Shown piece after piece: positions 8,670 to 19,037 of a stretch of 64,000 nt of DNA. This DNA comes from Rubinisphaera margarita. Its GTDB lineage: Bacteria; Planctomycetota; Planctomycetia; Planctomycetales; Planctomycetaceae. How positions within the stretch are numbered: position 1 is the stretch's first letter; each line of letters opens with the position of its first letter. The notes beneath the pieces are model-generated. The model was not told where the DNA came from, searched no databases, and saw only the letters and a list, made by a program, of their open reading frames with translations. The translations under genes and the position numbers were made by a program. Location: positions 124,001-188,000 of the forward strand of contig NZ_JAKFGB010000007.1 of assembly GCF_022267515.1 (NCBI RefSeq). Direction: 5' to 3'.

Positions 8670-10649
8670 TCAGAGTCGGCGAACGTCAGTTTCCGTCATA
8701 CGTCCTGGAACGGTTGTCGCGTCGATGAAGATGCGATGCCAGACTTCGAGCACGAGAAGAGACCAGAGTCGGGTGCTGTGATCAAACTGCCCGCTCACGT
8801 GCTGCTCCACCAGGTTGCGAATTCCCTGTTCGTTGAAGTAGCCGCGATCGATCGCCCGCTGACTGAGCAGAATGTCGTACAACAGCGGTTTGAGTTCCTC
8901 GCGGAACCAGTGATCAACCGGCACGCCGAAGCCCATTTTGGCTCGCTGCAGAATCGGCTCCGGGATGAGATCGCCGAACGTCTCCCGCAGAATCCGCTTC
9001 CCAGTCCGGCCCTGCAGTTTGAAGTCGACAGGTAACGCGCAGGCAAGGTCGGCGACATGCTGATCGAGAAACGGACTGCGACACTCCAGACCGACCGACA
9101 TGCTGGCGATATCGACCTTGGTCAGAATGTCGTTCGGCAGATACGAAATCTGATCAACCCCCGCGGTCTGCGAGACAAGATCGATTGGCTCGGTCAAATC
9201 GTACAGCTGATCCATCCAGTCTTCCGGCGTTGCCCCCGGCAGTGAGGACGCAAAATCGCCGGAGTAGAGTGCGTTCCGTCGCTGCGGATCAAAATAGCAG
9301 ATCCACGTCATGTAACGTCGGCGGGGATCGAGGGCGGCTGTCGTCAGAAATCGCTTGAGTCGTCGCGTAAAACTCTTCTGGCGGATCGAAGCCGGCATCT
9401 TTCGCCAGAGCGGATTCTTAATCAGCATCCGCAACGGGAGCGGGAGCGCATCGAGACGTTCTCCGAGCTGGACCGCTCGATAGCGATCATAGCCCATGAA
9501 GAGTTCGTCGCCTCCATCGCCGGTTAACGCAACCGTGACGGCTTCGCGTGTGAACTGGCAGAGGGCCATCGTGGGAATCGCGGAATTGTCCGCGAATGGC
9601 TCTTCGTACTGCCAGACCAGCGAAGGAAGCGAATCCACCGCAGAAGGGGAGACGACTTTCTCGTGATGATTCGTGCCGAGATGTTTCGCGGCCATGCGGG
9701 CATAAGAACGCTCGTCGAAGTCCGGGACGTCGAAGCCAATCGAGAACGTTTCCACGGGTCGATCGAGTTCCCGCTGCATCAGGCCGGTAATCAATGTGGA
9801 ATCGATCCCGCCCGAAAGAAAGGCTCCCAGCGGAACATCACTGCGAAGTCGCAGCCGGACCGCTTCCGACAGGGTCTCCTTCAACTTCTGTTGAGCCTGC
9901 TCCGGCGTGAATTTCCGGTAGCTGTCCCGCAGAACCTGACGTTCTGGCGCGGGATCACGCATCGACAACGGAGACCAGTACTGCTCCACCGAGAGATCGT
10001 CATTCGACCAGACCGCCAGATGTCCCGGTAGCAGCTTGTTGAAACCTTTGAGGATCGAACGAGGAGCCGGAACGTACTGCCAGGTGAGGTAATGATTAAG
10101 AGATTCCGGATCGACTTCGCGCGGAACGCCCGGCAGCTGCAGGATGGCTTTCATCTCACTGGCAAACAGCAACCGGCCCGCTTCCTGCCGGTAAACAAGC
10201 GGCTTCTGCCCGAAACGGTCCCGTGCCAGCATCACTCGCGATCGAGGACGATCCCAGATGGCGAATACAAACATCCCCCGCAGGTGATGCACCATGGCCG
10301 TGCCGTGCTCTTCGTAGAGGTGGACGAGCACTTCGGTATCGCTGTCGGAATGAAACCGGTGTCCCTGGCTGAGCAGCGTTTCACGGAGTTCGCGGTAGTT
10401 GTAGATCTCGCCGTTGAAGATGACGCCGACCGACTCGTCTTCATTCCACATCGGCTGCTGACCGCAGGCAATGTCGATGATCGAGAGCCGGCGATGTCCC
10501 AGTGCTATGCCGCCGGTCGCCGTCTGCTCCTGATGCAGACCGTCGGCATCCGGCCCGCGGTGAGTGATCGCGGCTGTCATCTGCGAAAGCTGCTCGCGCG
10601 AGACGGCCTGTCCGTTGCTGGTCCAGATCGCTCCGCAGATGCCGCACAT
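8670..10649 (-). CDS. asnB: Asparagine synthase (glutamine-hydrolysing)
   Basis: The 659-residue protein begins MCGICGAIW, placing the nucleophilic Cys2 of the class II glutamine amidotransferase directly after the initiator. The N-terminal glutaminase domain (to about 210) has HRGPDADG, RRLSIID and NGEIYNY. The synthetase domain contains the PP-loop FLSGGIDST near residue 275 and the DEL motif in TGDGGDELFMGYDRY. It transfers the glutamine amide to aspartate using ATP. Planctomycetes carry such enzymes both for asparagine synthesis and in exopolysaccharide/exosortase loci. The adjacent downstream GT4 glycosyltransferase on the same strand, 41 bases away, suggests a surface-polysaccharide role is possible, although the substrate may simply be aspartate. 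Confidence 0.9.
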   Translation of the reverse strand: MCGICGAIWTSNGQAVSREQLSQMTAAITHRGPDADGLHQEQTATGGIALGHRRLSIIDIACGQQPMWNEDESVGVIFNGEIYNYRELRETLLSQGHRFHSDSDTEVLVHLYEEHGTAMVHHLRGMFVFAIWDRPRSRVMLARDRFGQKPLVYRQEAGRLLFASEMKAILQLPGVPREVDPESLNHYLTWQYVPAPRSILKGFNKLLPGHLAVWSNDDLSVEQYWSPLSMRDPAPERQVLRDSYRKFTPEQAQQKLKETLSEAVRLRLRSDVPLGAFLSGGIDSTLITGLMQRELDRPVETFSIGFDVPDFDERSYARMAAKHLGTNHHEKVVSPSAVDSLPSLVWQYEEPFADNSAIPTMALCQFTREAVTVALTGDGGDELFMGYDRYRAVQLGERLDALPLPLRMLIKNPLWRKMPASIRQKSFTRRLKRFLTTAALDPRRRYMTWICYFDPQRRNALYSGDFASSLPGATPEDWMDQLYDLTEPIDLVSQTAGVDQISYLPNDILTKVDIASMSVGLECRSPFLDQHVADLACALPVDFKLQGRTGKRILRETFGDLIPEPILQRAKMGFGVPVDHWFREELKPLLYDILLSQRAIDRGYFNEQGIRNLVEQHVSGQFDHSTRLWSLLVLEVWHRIFIDATTVPGRMTETDVRRL

Positions 10650-10690
10650 GGTTGGTCTTTCGTGCCGGGGGGCGCTAAAAGCGTCGATGC

Positions 10691-11944
10691 CTACGGGTCC
10701 CGGCGGTCCACGAGCAATTCATTGTAGAGCGAGCGATGCTGGTCGATCATGGCCTGAACCGAGAATTCATCGAGCATCTTCTGACGGGCCGCGGACCCGA
10801 GTCGCTCGGCCAGTTCGCGATCCAGCTTGAGTTGCCGCAGAGCCGTCGCAAACGCGGCACTGTCGCCGAGAGGCACGACGATCCCGGTTTCGTTGTGAGT
10901 CACGAGTTCCCGATTGGCGGGGATATCGGAGACGATCACCGGCAGACCAGCCGCCATCGCTTCCATGAGGCTGTTCGACTGCCCCTCGAACTCGCTTGCC
11001 AGCCAGAACGCATCGATCCCGGCAAGAAACTCATCGGAGTCCTCCTGATGCCCGGGAAACTTCACGCAGTGTGCGATGTCGTACTTGTCGGCGAGCTCGA
11101 GCAGATGTTCCCGTTCCGGACCGACGCCGGCGAACACGCCCTGCACATCAGGCTCGGCCATATTGGCCAGATGCATTGCCCAGAGAAGGCTTTCCAACCG
11201 CTTCTGCCGGGCAAGCCGACCAATCGAGCCGACGACGAACGCCTCTTTGGGAATCGCGAGCTGATCTCGCCATGCGGTTCGAGCGGAATCGTCAGCCGGT
11301 GTGCTTCCGCCTTTTCCTACCCCGTTTCGGATGACGCGAATCAGAGAGTCGGCCACGCCAAGCTCGCGGTAGAACTCGGCCACACTTTCCGAATTGACGA
11401 CCATCGCATCCATCGATGTTTTCAGACGACGATCCAGAAACAGCTGCCACGAGGCCTTCCAGGAATCGACGCAACGCTCAGCGACAACGCATTTCCACGT
11501 CGAGCGGCGGGAATGCAGCATCCGCACATGCGTGTTGGCGGAAAAGAGCCAGCTGTGCACGATGTCCGGTCGAAACCGACGGATCACCTGTCGCAATCGC
11601 CCATGGGTCACCGGATCGACCCGCAACCGCTTATTGAGAACAGTGACCGAAATCCCGGCGACTTTGAGCTGTTCTTCGAAATAGCCGCCCCGGTTGAGGG
11701 CGACCACGTGAATCTCGTGTCCTTCCGCAGCCAGACCGGTCGCCAGGAGCGTGAGTTGCTTCTCGGCTCCAGACTGATCGAGAGTGGGAAGGACGTACAG
11801 AATTCGGTGGGAACTTGAGCTCAATTTGACGAAATTTCTTGTGCAGCAGAAAGGGCAGCGACCCTGTGCGAAAAGTCCGAATATATCGGAAAAACAAAGT
11901 GCGGGGAAACGCCGTGTTATGCCGATTTTTCTAAAATCTGACAT
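10691..11944 (-). CDS. GT4-family glycosyltransferase
   Basis: This is a GT-B-fold glycosyltransferase. The N-terminal Rossmann domain has ILYVLPTLDQSGAEKQL, and the C-terminal donor-binding domain has VVGSIGRLARQKRLESLL and the GT4 E-x7-E pattern (SEFEGQSNSLMEAMAAGLPVIV). Such enzymes move a sugar from a nucleotide-sugar to a glycan or lipid acceptor; the substrate cannot be told here. It lies directly upstream of asnB on the minus strand. The ATG at 11944 gives 417 residues, but the first 40 look non-coding and lack a nearby ribosome-binding site. A TTG at 11824 would begin five residues before the domain and is a serious alternative. Divergently transcribed from the TPR gene. Confidence 0.85.
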   Translation of the reverse strand: MSDFRKIGITRRFPALCFSDIFGLFAQGRCPFCCTRNFVKLSSSSHRILYVLPTLDQSGAEKQLTLLATGLAAEGHEIHVVALNRGGYFEEQLKVAGISVTVLNKRLRVDPVTHGRLRQVIRRFRPDIVHSWLFSANTHVRMLHSRRSTWKCVVAERCVDSWKASWQLFLDRRLKTSMDAMVVNSESVAEFYRELGVADSLIRVIRNGVGKGGSTPADDSARTAWRDQLAIPKEAFVVGSIGRLARQKRLESLLWAMHLANMAEPDVQGVFAGVGPEREHLLELADKYDIAHCVKFPGHQEDSDEFLAGIDAFWLASEFEGQSNSLMEAMAAGLPVIVSDIPANRELVTHNETGIVVPLGDSAAFATALRQLKLDRELAERLGSAARQKMLDEFSVQAMIDQHRSLYNELLVDRRDP

Positions 11945-12106
11945 TGACGCAATATAGTGTCCTGATCAACATGCAATCGGTTATCAGCTCCCGGCGGTCA
12001 CCAACGTGGAATCGTTGTGGGGAAAAGTGGTTTCGCTCGAAAGTGCATCAGGCGATTTCGAACCGAGCCGTGGATCCGGCCGATTGATCTTTATTCCAGG
12101 GAAGGG

Positions 12107-13576
12107 ATGAAAGTGAAGATTCAAGGTTTCAAGTCGCTTTTGAGAAAGTCCGGTCTGGCGACGGCACTCTCGGCGCTCATCGTTGCCCCTGCTGTGTATG
12201 CTCAAGGCGTTTCCGCCCAGTCGGTGAGCCTCTCCCAGGAGCAGGTTAAATCACTCGATACGGCTCAGGCTGCCTACGATGGTCGCAAGTACGATCAAAC
12301 GATCTCTCTGGCCAACGAAGTCCTGAAGTCGAGCCCTAACCAGGACCGTGCCCTGTTCCTGCGAGCCAGCGCTCGGGTCGAACTCGGCATCGATACCGGC
12401 AACGCGGCGATGATTCGCGACGGCGTCGCCGATGCCCGTGCTTCCATCGAAGCCTCGCAGTCCAAGAAGCCCGAATATTACCTGCCGTACCTTTACGGCA
12501 TGACGAACCTGTCGCTGATCGAAGAGCGTGATGAGCACGCCCAGGCTTCGATTAACGTCGCCAATCAGATTCTCGAACGGCTCGAGATGACTCCGCAGCA
12601 CCGCGCGAGCATTCTTTACCAGCGCGGTCTGGCCAAGTTGCAGGTCGACGAAACGATCGATGGCGGAGCGGCGGACTTCAAAGCTGCCATCAATCTCGAG
12701 CCGAAGCACATGGCTTCGATGACCGCTCTGGCAGACGCTTACGCGATGTCCGGCAACAACGATGAAGCTCTGGCGACGTTCAATCAGTTCGTCACCACCT
12801 TCCCCGAGCACCCGATCGGCTACAACAACCGCGGTATGTTCCACAAGGACCTCGGCAACAAAGACCAGGCCGTGACCGACTTTCGAAAGGCTGTCGAACT
12901 GGAGCCGAAGTTCTTCGTCGCTCACATCAACCTGGGCTACATGCTGGCGGAAGCCGGAAAAGCCGTGGAAGCTCAGCAGAGTTTCAGCAACGCGATCGCC
13001 CTGCAGCCTGAAAACCCTGCTGTCTACGCACTGCGAGCCAACGCTCTGCTGCGTCAGGGGAATTCGAAAGATGCGATCACCGACTACCAGAAGGCAATCG
13101 AACTGTTCCCGAAGAACCCGATGGCTCACGCCGATCTCGGCTTCGCTTACTTCTTCCTGAAGCAGTACGACATGGCCTTCAAGCAGTTTGATGAAGCCAT
13201 CAACATCAACGGTCGCCTGCGATTCCTCGATCCGTGGATCTACGCATCGATGGTCCTGTCCGGCCGTGCTCAGGATGCCAACAACCGCTTCGCCGGTACA
13301 GTCGCCAAGCCGGAAACCGAACGGGACTGGATCGACCTGGCCACTCTGTACCTGATGGGTAAGATCGATGGAGAATTGCTCCTGTCCAAGGTCAATCCGG
13401 AAGACCCACAGGCCGCTGCCGCTCAGAAATGTGAAGGCAACTACTTCATCGGTCTGCGGACCACGAACCTGACCGGCCGCGATTCTGCGGTTCCTTACTT
13501 CCAAGAAGCGCTCAAGACTGGCGTCAGCCATCTGTCCGCTTACCGGGCTGCTCAGTTTGAACTGCAGCAGTTCTAA
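12107..13576 (+). CDS. Exported tetratricopeptide-repeat protein
   Basis: From the ATG at 12107 (preceded by AGGGAAGGG) the product is 489 residues with a signal peptide (about residues 1-33, ending AVYAQ). It then has successive TPR units across about residues 50-400, for example GYNNRGMFHKDLGNKDQAVTDFRKA and AYFFLKQYDMAFKQFDEAI. TPR arrays bind other proteins; an exported one probably works in the periplasm or on the cell surface. The frame is open upstream to 12017, but those codons lack a ribosome-binding site and would bury the signal peptide. It is a single-gene unit: a strong terminator follows 28 bases after the stop. The exact partner is unknown. Confidence 0.85.
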   Translation: MKVKIQGFKSLLRKSGLATALSALIVAPAVYAQGVSAQSVSLSQEQVKSLDTAQAAYDGRKYDQTISLANEVLKSSPNQDRALFLRASARVELGIDTGNAAMIRDGVADARASIEASQSKKPEYYLPYLYGMTNLSLIEERDEHAQASINVANQILERLEMTPQHRASILYQRGLAKLQVDETIDGGAADFKAAINLEPKHMASMTALADAYAMSGNNDEALATFNQFVTTFPEHPIGYNNRGMFHKDLGNKDQAVTDFRKAVELEPKFFVAHINLGYMLAEAGKAVEAQQSFSNAIALQPENPAVYALRANALLRQGNSKDAITDYQKAIELFPKNPMAHADLGFAYFFLKQYDMAFKQFDEAININGRLRFLDPWIYASMVLSGRAQDANNRFAGTVAKPETERDWIDLATLYLMGKIDGELLLSKVNPEDPQAAAAQKCEGNYFIGLRTTNLTGRDSAVPYFQEALKTGVSHLSAYRAAQFELQQF

Positions 13577-13603
13577 ACTGCCCGCAGCAATCTGAAACCA
13601 ACG

Positions 13604-13636
13604 ACGGCAGCCTGTTAGCGGGCTGCCGTTTTTTTG
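13604..13636 (+). terminator. Intrinsic terminator of the TPR gene
   Basis: A perfect 9-bp stem ACGGCAGCC / GGCTGCCGT (13604-13612 and 13621-13629) with an 8-base loop is followed by seven T residues. It lies 28 bases after the stop of the exported TPR gene. Confidence 0.9.
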
Positions 13637-13773
13637 TGGGATGAATGAGCTGCAAACTACGGGAACGTGAGAGCAGTTGCATTTCAAAGTGAGTCTACAG
13701 AGCTGCGTCCCATGGACATTGCCGGTGCGCCCAGGCGCACTCTTCGGGCCAGTCGCTTTCTAAAGGTCGCTTC

Positions 13774-14643
13774 ATGACGGGTGCATCGGAGTTCTGGCTG
13801 GATTGCTTCAAGGATGCCGGCGTCACCGAGGAAGAACTCGCTGATTGGGAAAATGCCCATGGGGTTACCATCCCATCATTGCTGAGACGGGCCCTGCTGG
13901 AACAGAACGGCGGCCTTGTTATGCGAGGTAAGGATCTAAGAATCAACCGGTTGGATGAGATCCTCCCTCCCGATGCGGAGTTCTGGGAGTTCGCCGATCA
14001 CGAACTCGAAGAAGGATGCGACGACTACAACCGCAGCCTGGTTTTCTGGTTCGGCTGCGACGAGCATCTTGGAGGACGGTTCCTCATCGACTTCAACGAG
14101 AGTGGACCGCGTTCCGAGCCGGTTGTCCTCGAGTACACCTCGGATCCGGGTGAAGCTTGTGTCATTGCCGACACTTTTGAGGACTTCATCAACGAACGGA
14201 CCACTCGTGAAGACGCTCCGCTGTTCGCATGGAGCGAGACTGAGACACTTGATGACGTGATTGCACGCCAGACGATCGACCTTGCCGCGGACTCTCACCT
14301 GCTCGTTCGGCTGGAACAGGTCCTTGGTCGAAAAGAGGGTCGTCTGGTGCTCTACGTCCACGAGCTAACCGGCGAGGAAGAGCGTTACGAGCGGATCTTC
14401 ATTCCCGAGCCGCTCGATGCGACAATGTCGACCGTTCAACGCTGCCGCCCCGCCCCGGCTAACACGTGGTTTCTTCACCTGTATCCGGTCGACGCAGACG
14501 GGATTGAGAGTGCCACCTCCGTACGAGTTTCCGACGAGGACGAATGGGACAACGAAGAAGCCGACGGCGTTCCCGTGTATGCTACGTTCGAATCGAACAA
14601 TCGGGACCTGTTGAAGCAGATTCGTCAACAACTGCTCGGGTAA
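13774..14643 (+). CDS. SUKH (SMI1/KNR4) domain protein
   Basis: The 289-residue protein has the SMI1/KNR4 pattern in its N-terminal 150 residues: EEELADWENAHGVTIPSLLRRALLEQNGG (helix, then Ile-Pro-x2-Leu and a QNGG turn), an acidic centre and VFWFGCDEHLGGRFLIDF, ending in a TFEDFIN helix. The C-terminal half (about 150-289) is acidic and of unknown fold. In bacteria SUKH proteins often serve as immunity proteins against polymorphic toxins, but many are solitary with unknown roles. No toxin gene lies next to it here. It sits between a terminator and a repeat-bearing gap, so it is probably transcribed alone. ATG 13774 is used. Confidence 0.7.
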   Translation: MTGASEFWLDCFKDAGVTEEELADWENAHGVTIPSLLRRALLEQNGGLVMRGKDLRINRLDEILPPDAEFWEFADHELEEGCDDYNRSLVFWFGCDEHLGGRFLIDFNESGPRSEPVVLEYTSDPGEACVIADTFEDFINERTTREDAPLFAWSETETLDDVIARQTIDLAADSHLLVRLEQVLGRKEGRLVLYVHELTGEEERYERIFIPEPLDATMSTVQRCRPAPANTWFLHLYPVDADGIESATSVRVSDEDEWDNEEADGVPVYATFESNNRDLLKQIRQQLLG

Positions 14644-14648
14644 GAATA

Positions 14649-14795
14649 GCGGCGGCATCTCGCCGACGAATGTGTTCGACTACGGCGTTTGGGGCGAATC
14701 GCCACTGGATGTACCGCATCGAAGTATTGGGACAGATCCCGCACAACCCCTCCCCAAGCCGTCCCTTCGGCGGCAGGATGCCGCCGTTACGATGG
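14649..14795. repeat. Dispersed palindromic repeat element (copy 1)
   Basis: The gap between the convergent SUKH and ABC-permease genes contains GGCGGCATCTCGCC at its left side and, at 14769-14795, GGCGGCAGGATGCCGCCG followed by TTACGATGG. The stretch 14761-14783 occurs as an exact 23-base reverse complement at 42934-42956, and 14769-14795 is nearly identical to 43043-43070. Each unit can fold into a GC-rich hairpin. The match between two unrelated convergent gene pairs marks a dispersed family rather than a local terminator. Confidence 0.6.
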
Positions 14796-14845
14796 AGTCC
14801 GAACTGCGGACGGGAGCCTGCCCGATGGGGCGGCGGCCGTAATGG

Positions 14846-16210
14846 CTAGCTTGTCAGGTTCTCTGCGACGTCCGTTCGGTAGGCTGTGAGGCCGGGGATG
14901 AAGCCGACGAGGGCGGCCAGCAGAATCATGATGGGAATGAGCGTCAGTTCGAGCGGATCGAAGATCAGCGGGTCGATCACGAGTCCCGTCCGAGCCGTGA
15001 CGATGGGAGCGGCGGCGATGATCAGTCCATGTCCCAGCAGAATGCCGGCGATGCCTCCAATCAGACAGAGAATCAACGACTCTGTCAGAATGATTGAGAA
15101 GACCTGCATCCGGTCCGCTCCGAGTGCTCGCATGATTGCGATTTCCCGCTTCCGCTCGGACATCGAATTGTAGATGCTCACGAAGATGCTGATCCCGGAG
15201 ACCACAATAATGATCCCGGTCAGATACAAGAGAAGGATCCGCACATTGCCCACGAGGTTGTTCATCAGCCGTTGCATCGGACGGATCGGATTGACGGCCT
15301 GGGCCTTAAAGCCTTCCCGCAACTGGGCGGAGAATTCAATCGCTCGCGACTGAGCCAGCGTCGGCCGCTTGGGGTCTTCTTTCATTCGCACCAGAATTGC
15401 CGTGACTTCCTTCTGCAGGTCCGGCGTCGGATGATCGTGATGGGCATGGTCGTGGCCCGAATGATCGTGATGGGCGTGAGCCGCCATTTCTTTCAGGTCA
15501 TCGGCATGGTGCTCTCGAACCTGCTCAACGGTTTCTCCGAAAAATTCCGCCTCGCGAGCGATCGCTTCTTCAACCGGCTTCTCATGGCCGGAGATCGCGA
15601 AGAATCCGGACAGGTTCACGAAGACCGTGCGGTCGTTCGGCGTGCCTGTCGGCTCGAGAATCCCCACGATTGTAAATCGTTCGTCATGGACGTGATCATC
15701 CTGGCCGGCGTGAACCATTCGGAATTCGTCGCCAACGCTCCAACCGTTGACGCGTGCCACGGTCGCTCCGACCACGGACTCCCATTTGCCGCGGGGCCAT
15801 TCGTGACTCGTACGGAATTTCCTGCCTTCGGCATACTCAACGCCGAAGTACTCGACCGTCGTGCCAAGAATCGGGAAGCCGCCCTCTTCCGTCGAGTCTC
15901 CCAGGGCAATCGGAATGGCCACGCCGATGTGCTTGTTCTCTTTCAGTTCTTCATAGTATCGCCAGGGGAGGTTCTCGATCGGAGGAGAGATGCGGAAGAT
16001 CGTGTTCAGCACCAGATCCAGCTCGCTGCCTTTCGGACCAACCACCAGATCGTAGCCGATCCGCTGCAGGTCGAAGGATTGCGTCACGATCTTGTTGGCC
16101 ACGAGGACGGCGATCATCAACGCCACACCCAGCGCGACGCTCAAAGCCGTAAGCGAAGAGGCCAGAAGTCGCTGGCGGATACTTTTCAGAGCGATGGAAA
16201 ACAGATTCAT
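14846..16210 (-). CDS. ABC transporter permease, FtsX/MacB family
   Basis: The 454-residue product from the ATG at 16210 has the MacB-type layout: one N-terminal transmembrane helix (SSLTALSVALGVALMIAVL), a large periplasmic domain, then three helices near the C terminus including the FtsX motif SERKREIAIMRALGADRMQVF. A His-rich stretch, AAHAHHDHSGHDHAHHDHP (about residues 241-262, encoded near 15425-15489), lies in the periplasmic domain and could bind metal. The ATPase gene is immediately upstream on the same strand (58-base gap). The frame is open further upstream, but those codons overlap the ATPase gene and are a shadow. Transport substrate is unknown; relatives export lipoproteins, peptides or drugs. 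Confidence 0.85.
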   Translation of the reverse strand: MNLFSIALKSIRQRLLASSLTALSVALGVALMIAVLVANKIVTQSFDLQRIGYDLVVGPKGSELDLVLNTIFRISPPIENLPWRYYEELKENKHIGVAIPIALGDSTEEGGFPILGTTVEYFGVEYAEGRKFRTSHEWPRGKWESVVGATVARVNGWSVGDEFRMVHAGQDDHVHDERFTIVGILEPTGTPNDRTVFVNLSGFFAISGHEKPVEEAIAREAEFFGETVEQVREHHADDLKEMAAHAHHDHSGHDHAHHDHPTPDLQKEVTAILVRMKEDPKRPTLAQSRAIEFSAQLREGFKAQAVNPIRPMQRLMNNLVGNVRILLLYLTGIIIVVSGISIFVSIYNSMSERKREIAIMRALGADRMQVFSIILTESLILCLIGGIAGILLGHGLIIAAAPIVTARTGLVIDPLIFDPLELTLIPIMILLAALVGFIPGLTAYRTDVAENLTS

Positions 16211-16268
16211 GGGAGCAGGCAAACCGTAGACAGAAGGAAGGAACATGAAGCAGGTCGACGGTGTCGAA

Positions 16269-16943
16269 CTACGTCTTCTGCAGAACCTGGTTGAAATCGG
16301 CCAGTTGAACCACGCGATCGAACCGCTCAGCAATTTCGGGAGCATGCGTGACGAGCAGCAGCGAGACGTTGTGTTCGCGGCACATCTGCTGAATGAGGTC
16401 CAGAATCTTATTCTGGTTGGCGGGGTCGACACTCGCGGTCGGTTCATCGGCCAGCATCAGATTCGGTCGATTGGCCAGCGCCCGGGCGATCGAGACCCGC
16501 TGTTGCTCGCCGACGGAAAGCTGTCCCGGACGATGGGTCAGGCGATGTCCCAGGCCCACCTTTTCCAGCAGATCTTTCGCATGCTTACGATCGGCTCGCC
16601 CGCGGGCGAAGCTCATTCCCAGCAGGACATTCTCGAAAGCCGTGAAGGCGGGCAGGAGGTTGAAAGTCTGATAGACGAAACCGATTCGTTCGGCTCGAAA
16701 GCGATCCCGAGCGGCTTCTGGCAGGCGGGTGATCTCGACGTTATCAATCAGAACCTGACCCGAATCGGGCGTGGTGATGCCGGAGATAATATTGAGAAGC
16801 GTGGTCTTCCCGCCCCCACTGGAGCCGACCAGGGCGGCCTGTTCGCCGGTTTTCAGCTCAAACTCTGGCACGTCGAGGACGGGCAGTTTCTCGCCGTTCG
16901 GTTCCCGGTAGCTTTTGTGAATCGAGATCAGTTTGAGCGACAT
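16269..16943 (-). CDS. ABC transporter ATP-binding protein, LolD/MacB type
   Basis: The 224-residue protein has every ABC ATPase motif: Walker A GSSGGGKTT (about residues 38-46), the signature LSVGEQQRVSIARAL, Walker B LMLADEPTAS, and the switch His in LLVTHAPEIAERFD. Size and the SAGFVYQ-like segment (RIGFVYQTFNLLPAFTAFENV) place it with LolD, MacB and FtsE. It powers the neighbouring FtsX-type permease, with which it forms a two-gene unit. The signature Ser-Gly pair is Ser-Val-Gly here (LSVGE), a common variant in this subfamily. Confidence 0.92.
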   Translation of the reverse strand: MSLKLISIHKSYREPNGEKLPVLDVPEFELKTGEQAALVGSSGGGKTTLLNIISGITTPDSGQVLIDNVEITRLPEAARDRFRAERIGFVYQTFNLLPAFTAFENVLLGMSFARGRADRKHAKDLLEKVGLGHRLTHRPGQLSVGEQQRVSIARALANRPNLMLADEPTASVDPANQNKILDLIQQMCREHNVSLLLVTHAPEIAERFDRVVQLADFNQVLQKT

Positions 16944-17380
16944 GCGGGGCCTCGGGGGTTGAAACGCGAATCAGCTGGTCCGGCTGAGCATCATATCGAA
17001 TCAGGTTCAGTTATCGAGGTCTACGCCGGAAACGTCCGATGCGTTGGCAGTTCGCTCATTCTCGAGACAATTTTAGAGCCGCCTCGAATCGGCACACGTC
17101 GATTTGACCGGGAAGTTCAAGCCTTCCGTGGAAAACTCGTGCAATTTGGGCTGCCTGCCCGGACGAAATACCGGTTTTCGACAGCGGGCGGCTGATCGGC
17201 CAGTTGAGAATCGTTTTTCCAATGGTTAGACTGAGCCCGAATTGCTTTCGCTGTGTCCTGACAGCCATTGGCATCTGTAGCGAGATCACGAGGGGCGATG
17301 TACGCTCCCGGTCTCTGCTCTCCCAGGCAATCGGAGTGATGCGGACCGTCGCTCCCCTCTGAATTCGGACGAGATTTCCT
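16944..17380. other. Intergenic gap between divergent ABC ATPase and ilvN
   Basis: About 440 bases. I see no supported gene, no tRNA and no clear leader-peptide attenuator rich in Val/Leu/Ile codons. It should hold the divergent promoters of the ABC pair and of ilvN-ilvC, but I could not single out a convincing -35/-10 pair. Confidence 0.4.
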
Positions 17381-17905
17381 ATGAAACATGTGTTATCGGC
17401 TCTGGTGATGAACCAGCCCGGCGTCTTGGCGCACATTTCCGGAATGCTGGCTTCGCGAGCATTCAACATCGAAAGTCTGGCTGTCGGCGAAACCGATATC
17501 CCTGAGTTTTCGCGGATGACCTTTGTCGTAAGCGGTGATGATCGCGTCCTCGACCAGGTCCGTAAGCAGCTCGAGAAAATTGTCACCGTGGTCCAGGTGA
17601 TCGATTTCTCCAAGCGAAACTACGTCGAACGCGACCTGATGCTCATCAAGGTCCGCACGGAAGGGACCTCCATGACCCAGGTCAAAGAGCTGGTCGAAAT
17701 CTTCCGCGGAAAGATCGTCGACGTGCAACCGCACCAGGTGATGATCGAAATTTCGGGGCCGGAATCGAAGATCGCGGCCTTTATCGATGTCATGCGTCCG
17801 TTTGGCATCATCGAGCTGGTTCGCACCGGCCGGATTGCTCTGACTCGCGAGAATATCGAGCTGGCAACCCTGCGTGACCGCGAGCCTGTCAGCACACCGG
17901 TCTAG
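17381..17905 (+). CDS. ilvN: Acetolactate synthase small (regulatory) subunit
   Basis: The 174-residue protein begins with an ACT domain (HVLSALVMNQPGVLAHISGMLASRAFNIESLAVG, residues 3-37). A second half, about 80-165, contains DLMLIKVRTEG and the PFGIIELVRTGRIALTR ending typical of IlvH/IlvN. It binds valine and controls the catalytic subunit IlvB in branched-chain amino-acid synthesis. The catalytic subunit gene is not in the window. ilvC follows after 76 bases on the same strand, so the two form part of a split ilv operon. Length is standard. Confidence 0.95.
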   Translation: MKHVLSALVMNQPGVLAHISGMLASRAFNIESLAVGETDIPEFSRMTFVVSGDDRVLDQVRKQLEKIVTVVQVIDFSKRNYVERDLMLIKVRTEGTSMTQVKELVEIFRGKIVDVQPHQVMIEISGPESKIAAFIDVMRPFGIIELVRTGRIALTRENIELATLRDREPVSTPV

Positions 17906-17981
17906 GATTATTCGTCTCCTGTAAATCTCACTTTCGACACCACCGTCGTTCTCCTTCCAGTATCTGAAAGCCTCACACAAC

Positions 17982-18986
<1,005 letters not shown>

Positions 18987-19037
18987 GCAGACTTTGTTCG
19001 TTGCTGTCTCACAGCTTCGAACATACCAACAACCGAA

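Noticed and set aside
16211..16447. 79-residue N-terminal extension of the ABC permease
   Set aside because: It overlaps the ATPase gene in another frame; the membrane protein starts properly at 16210.
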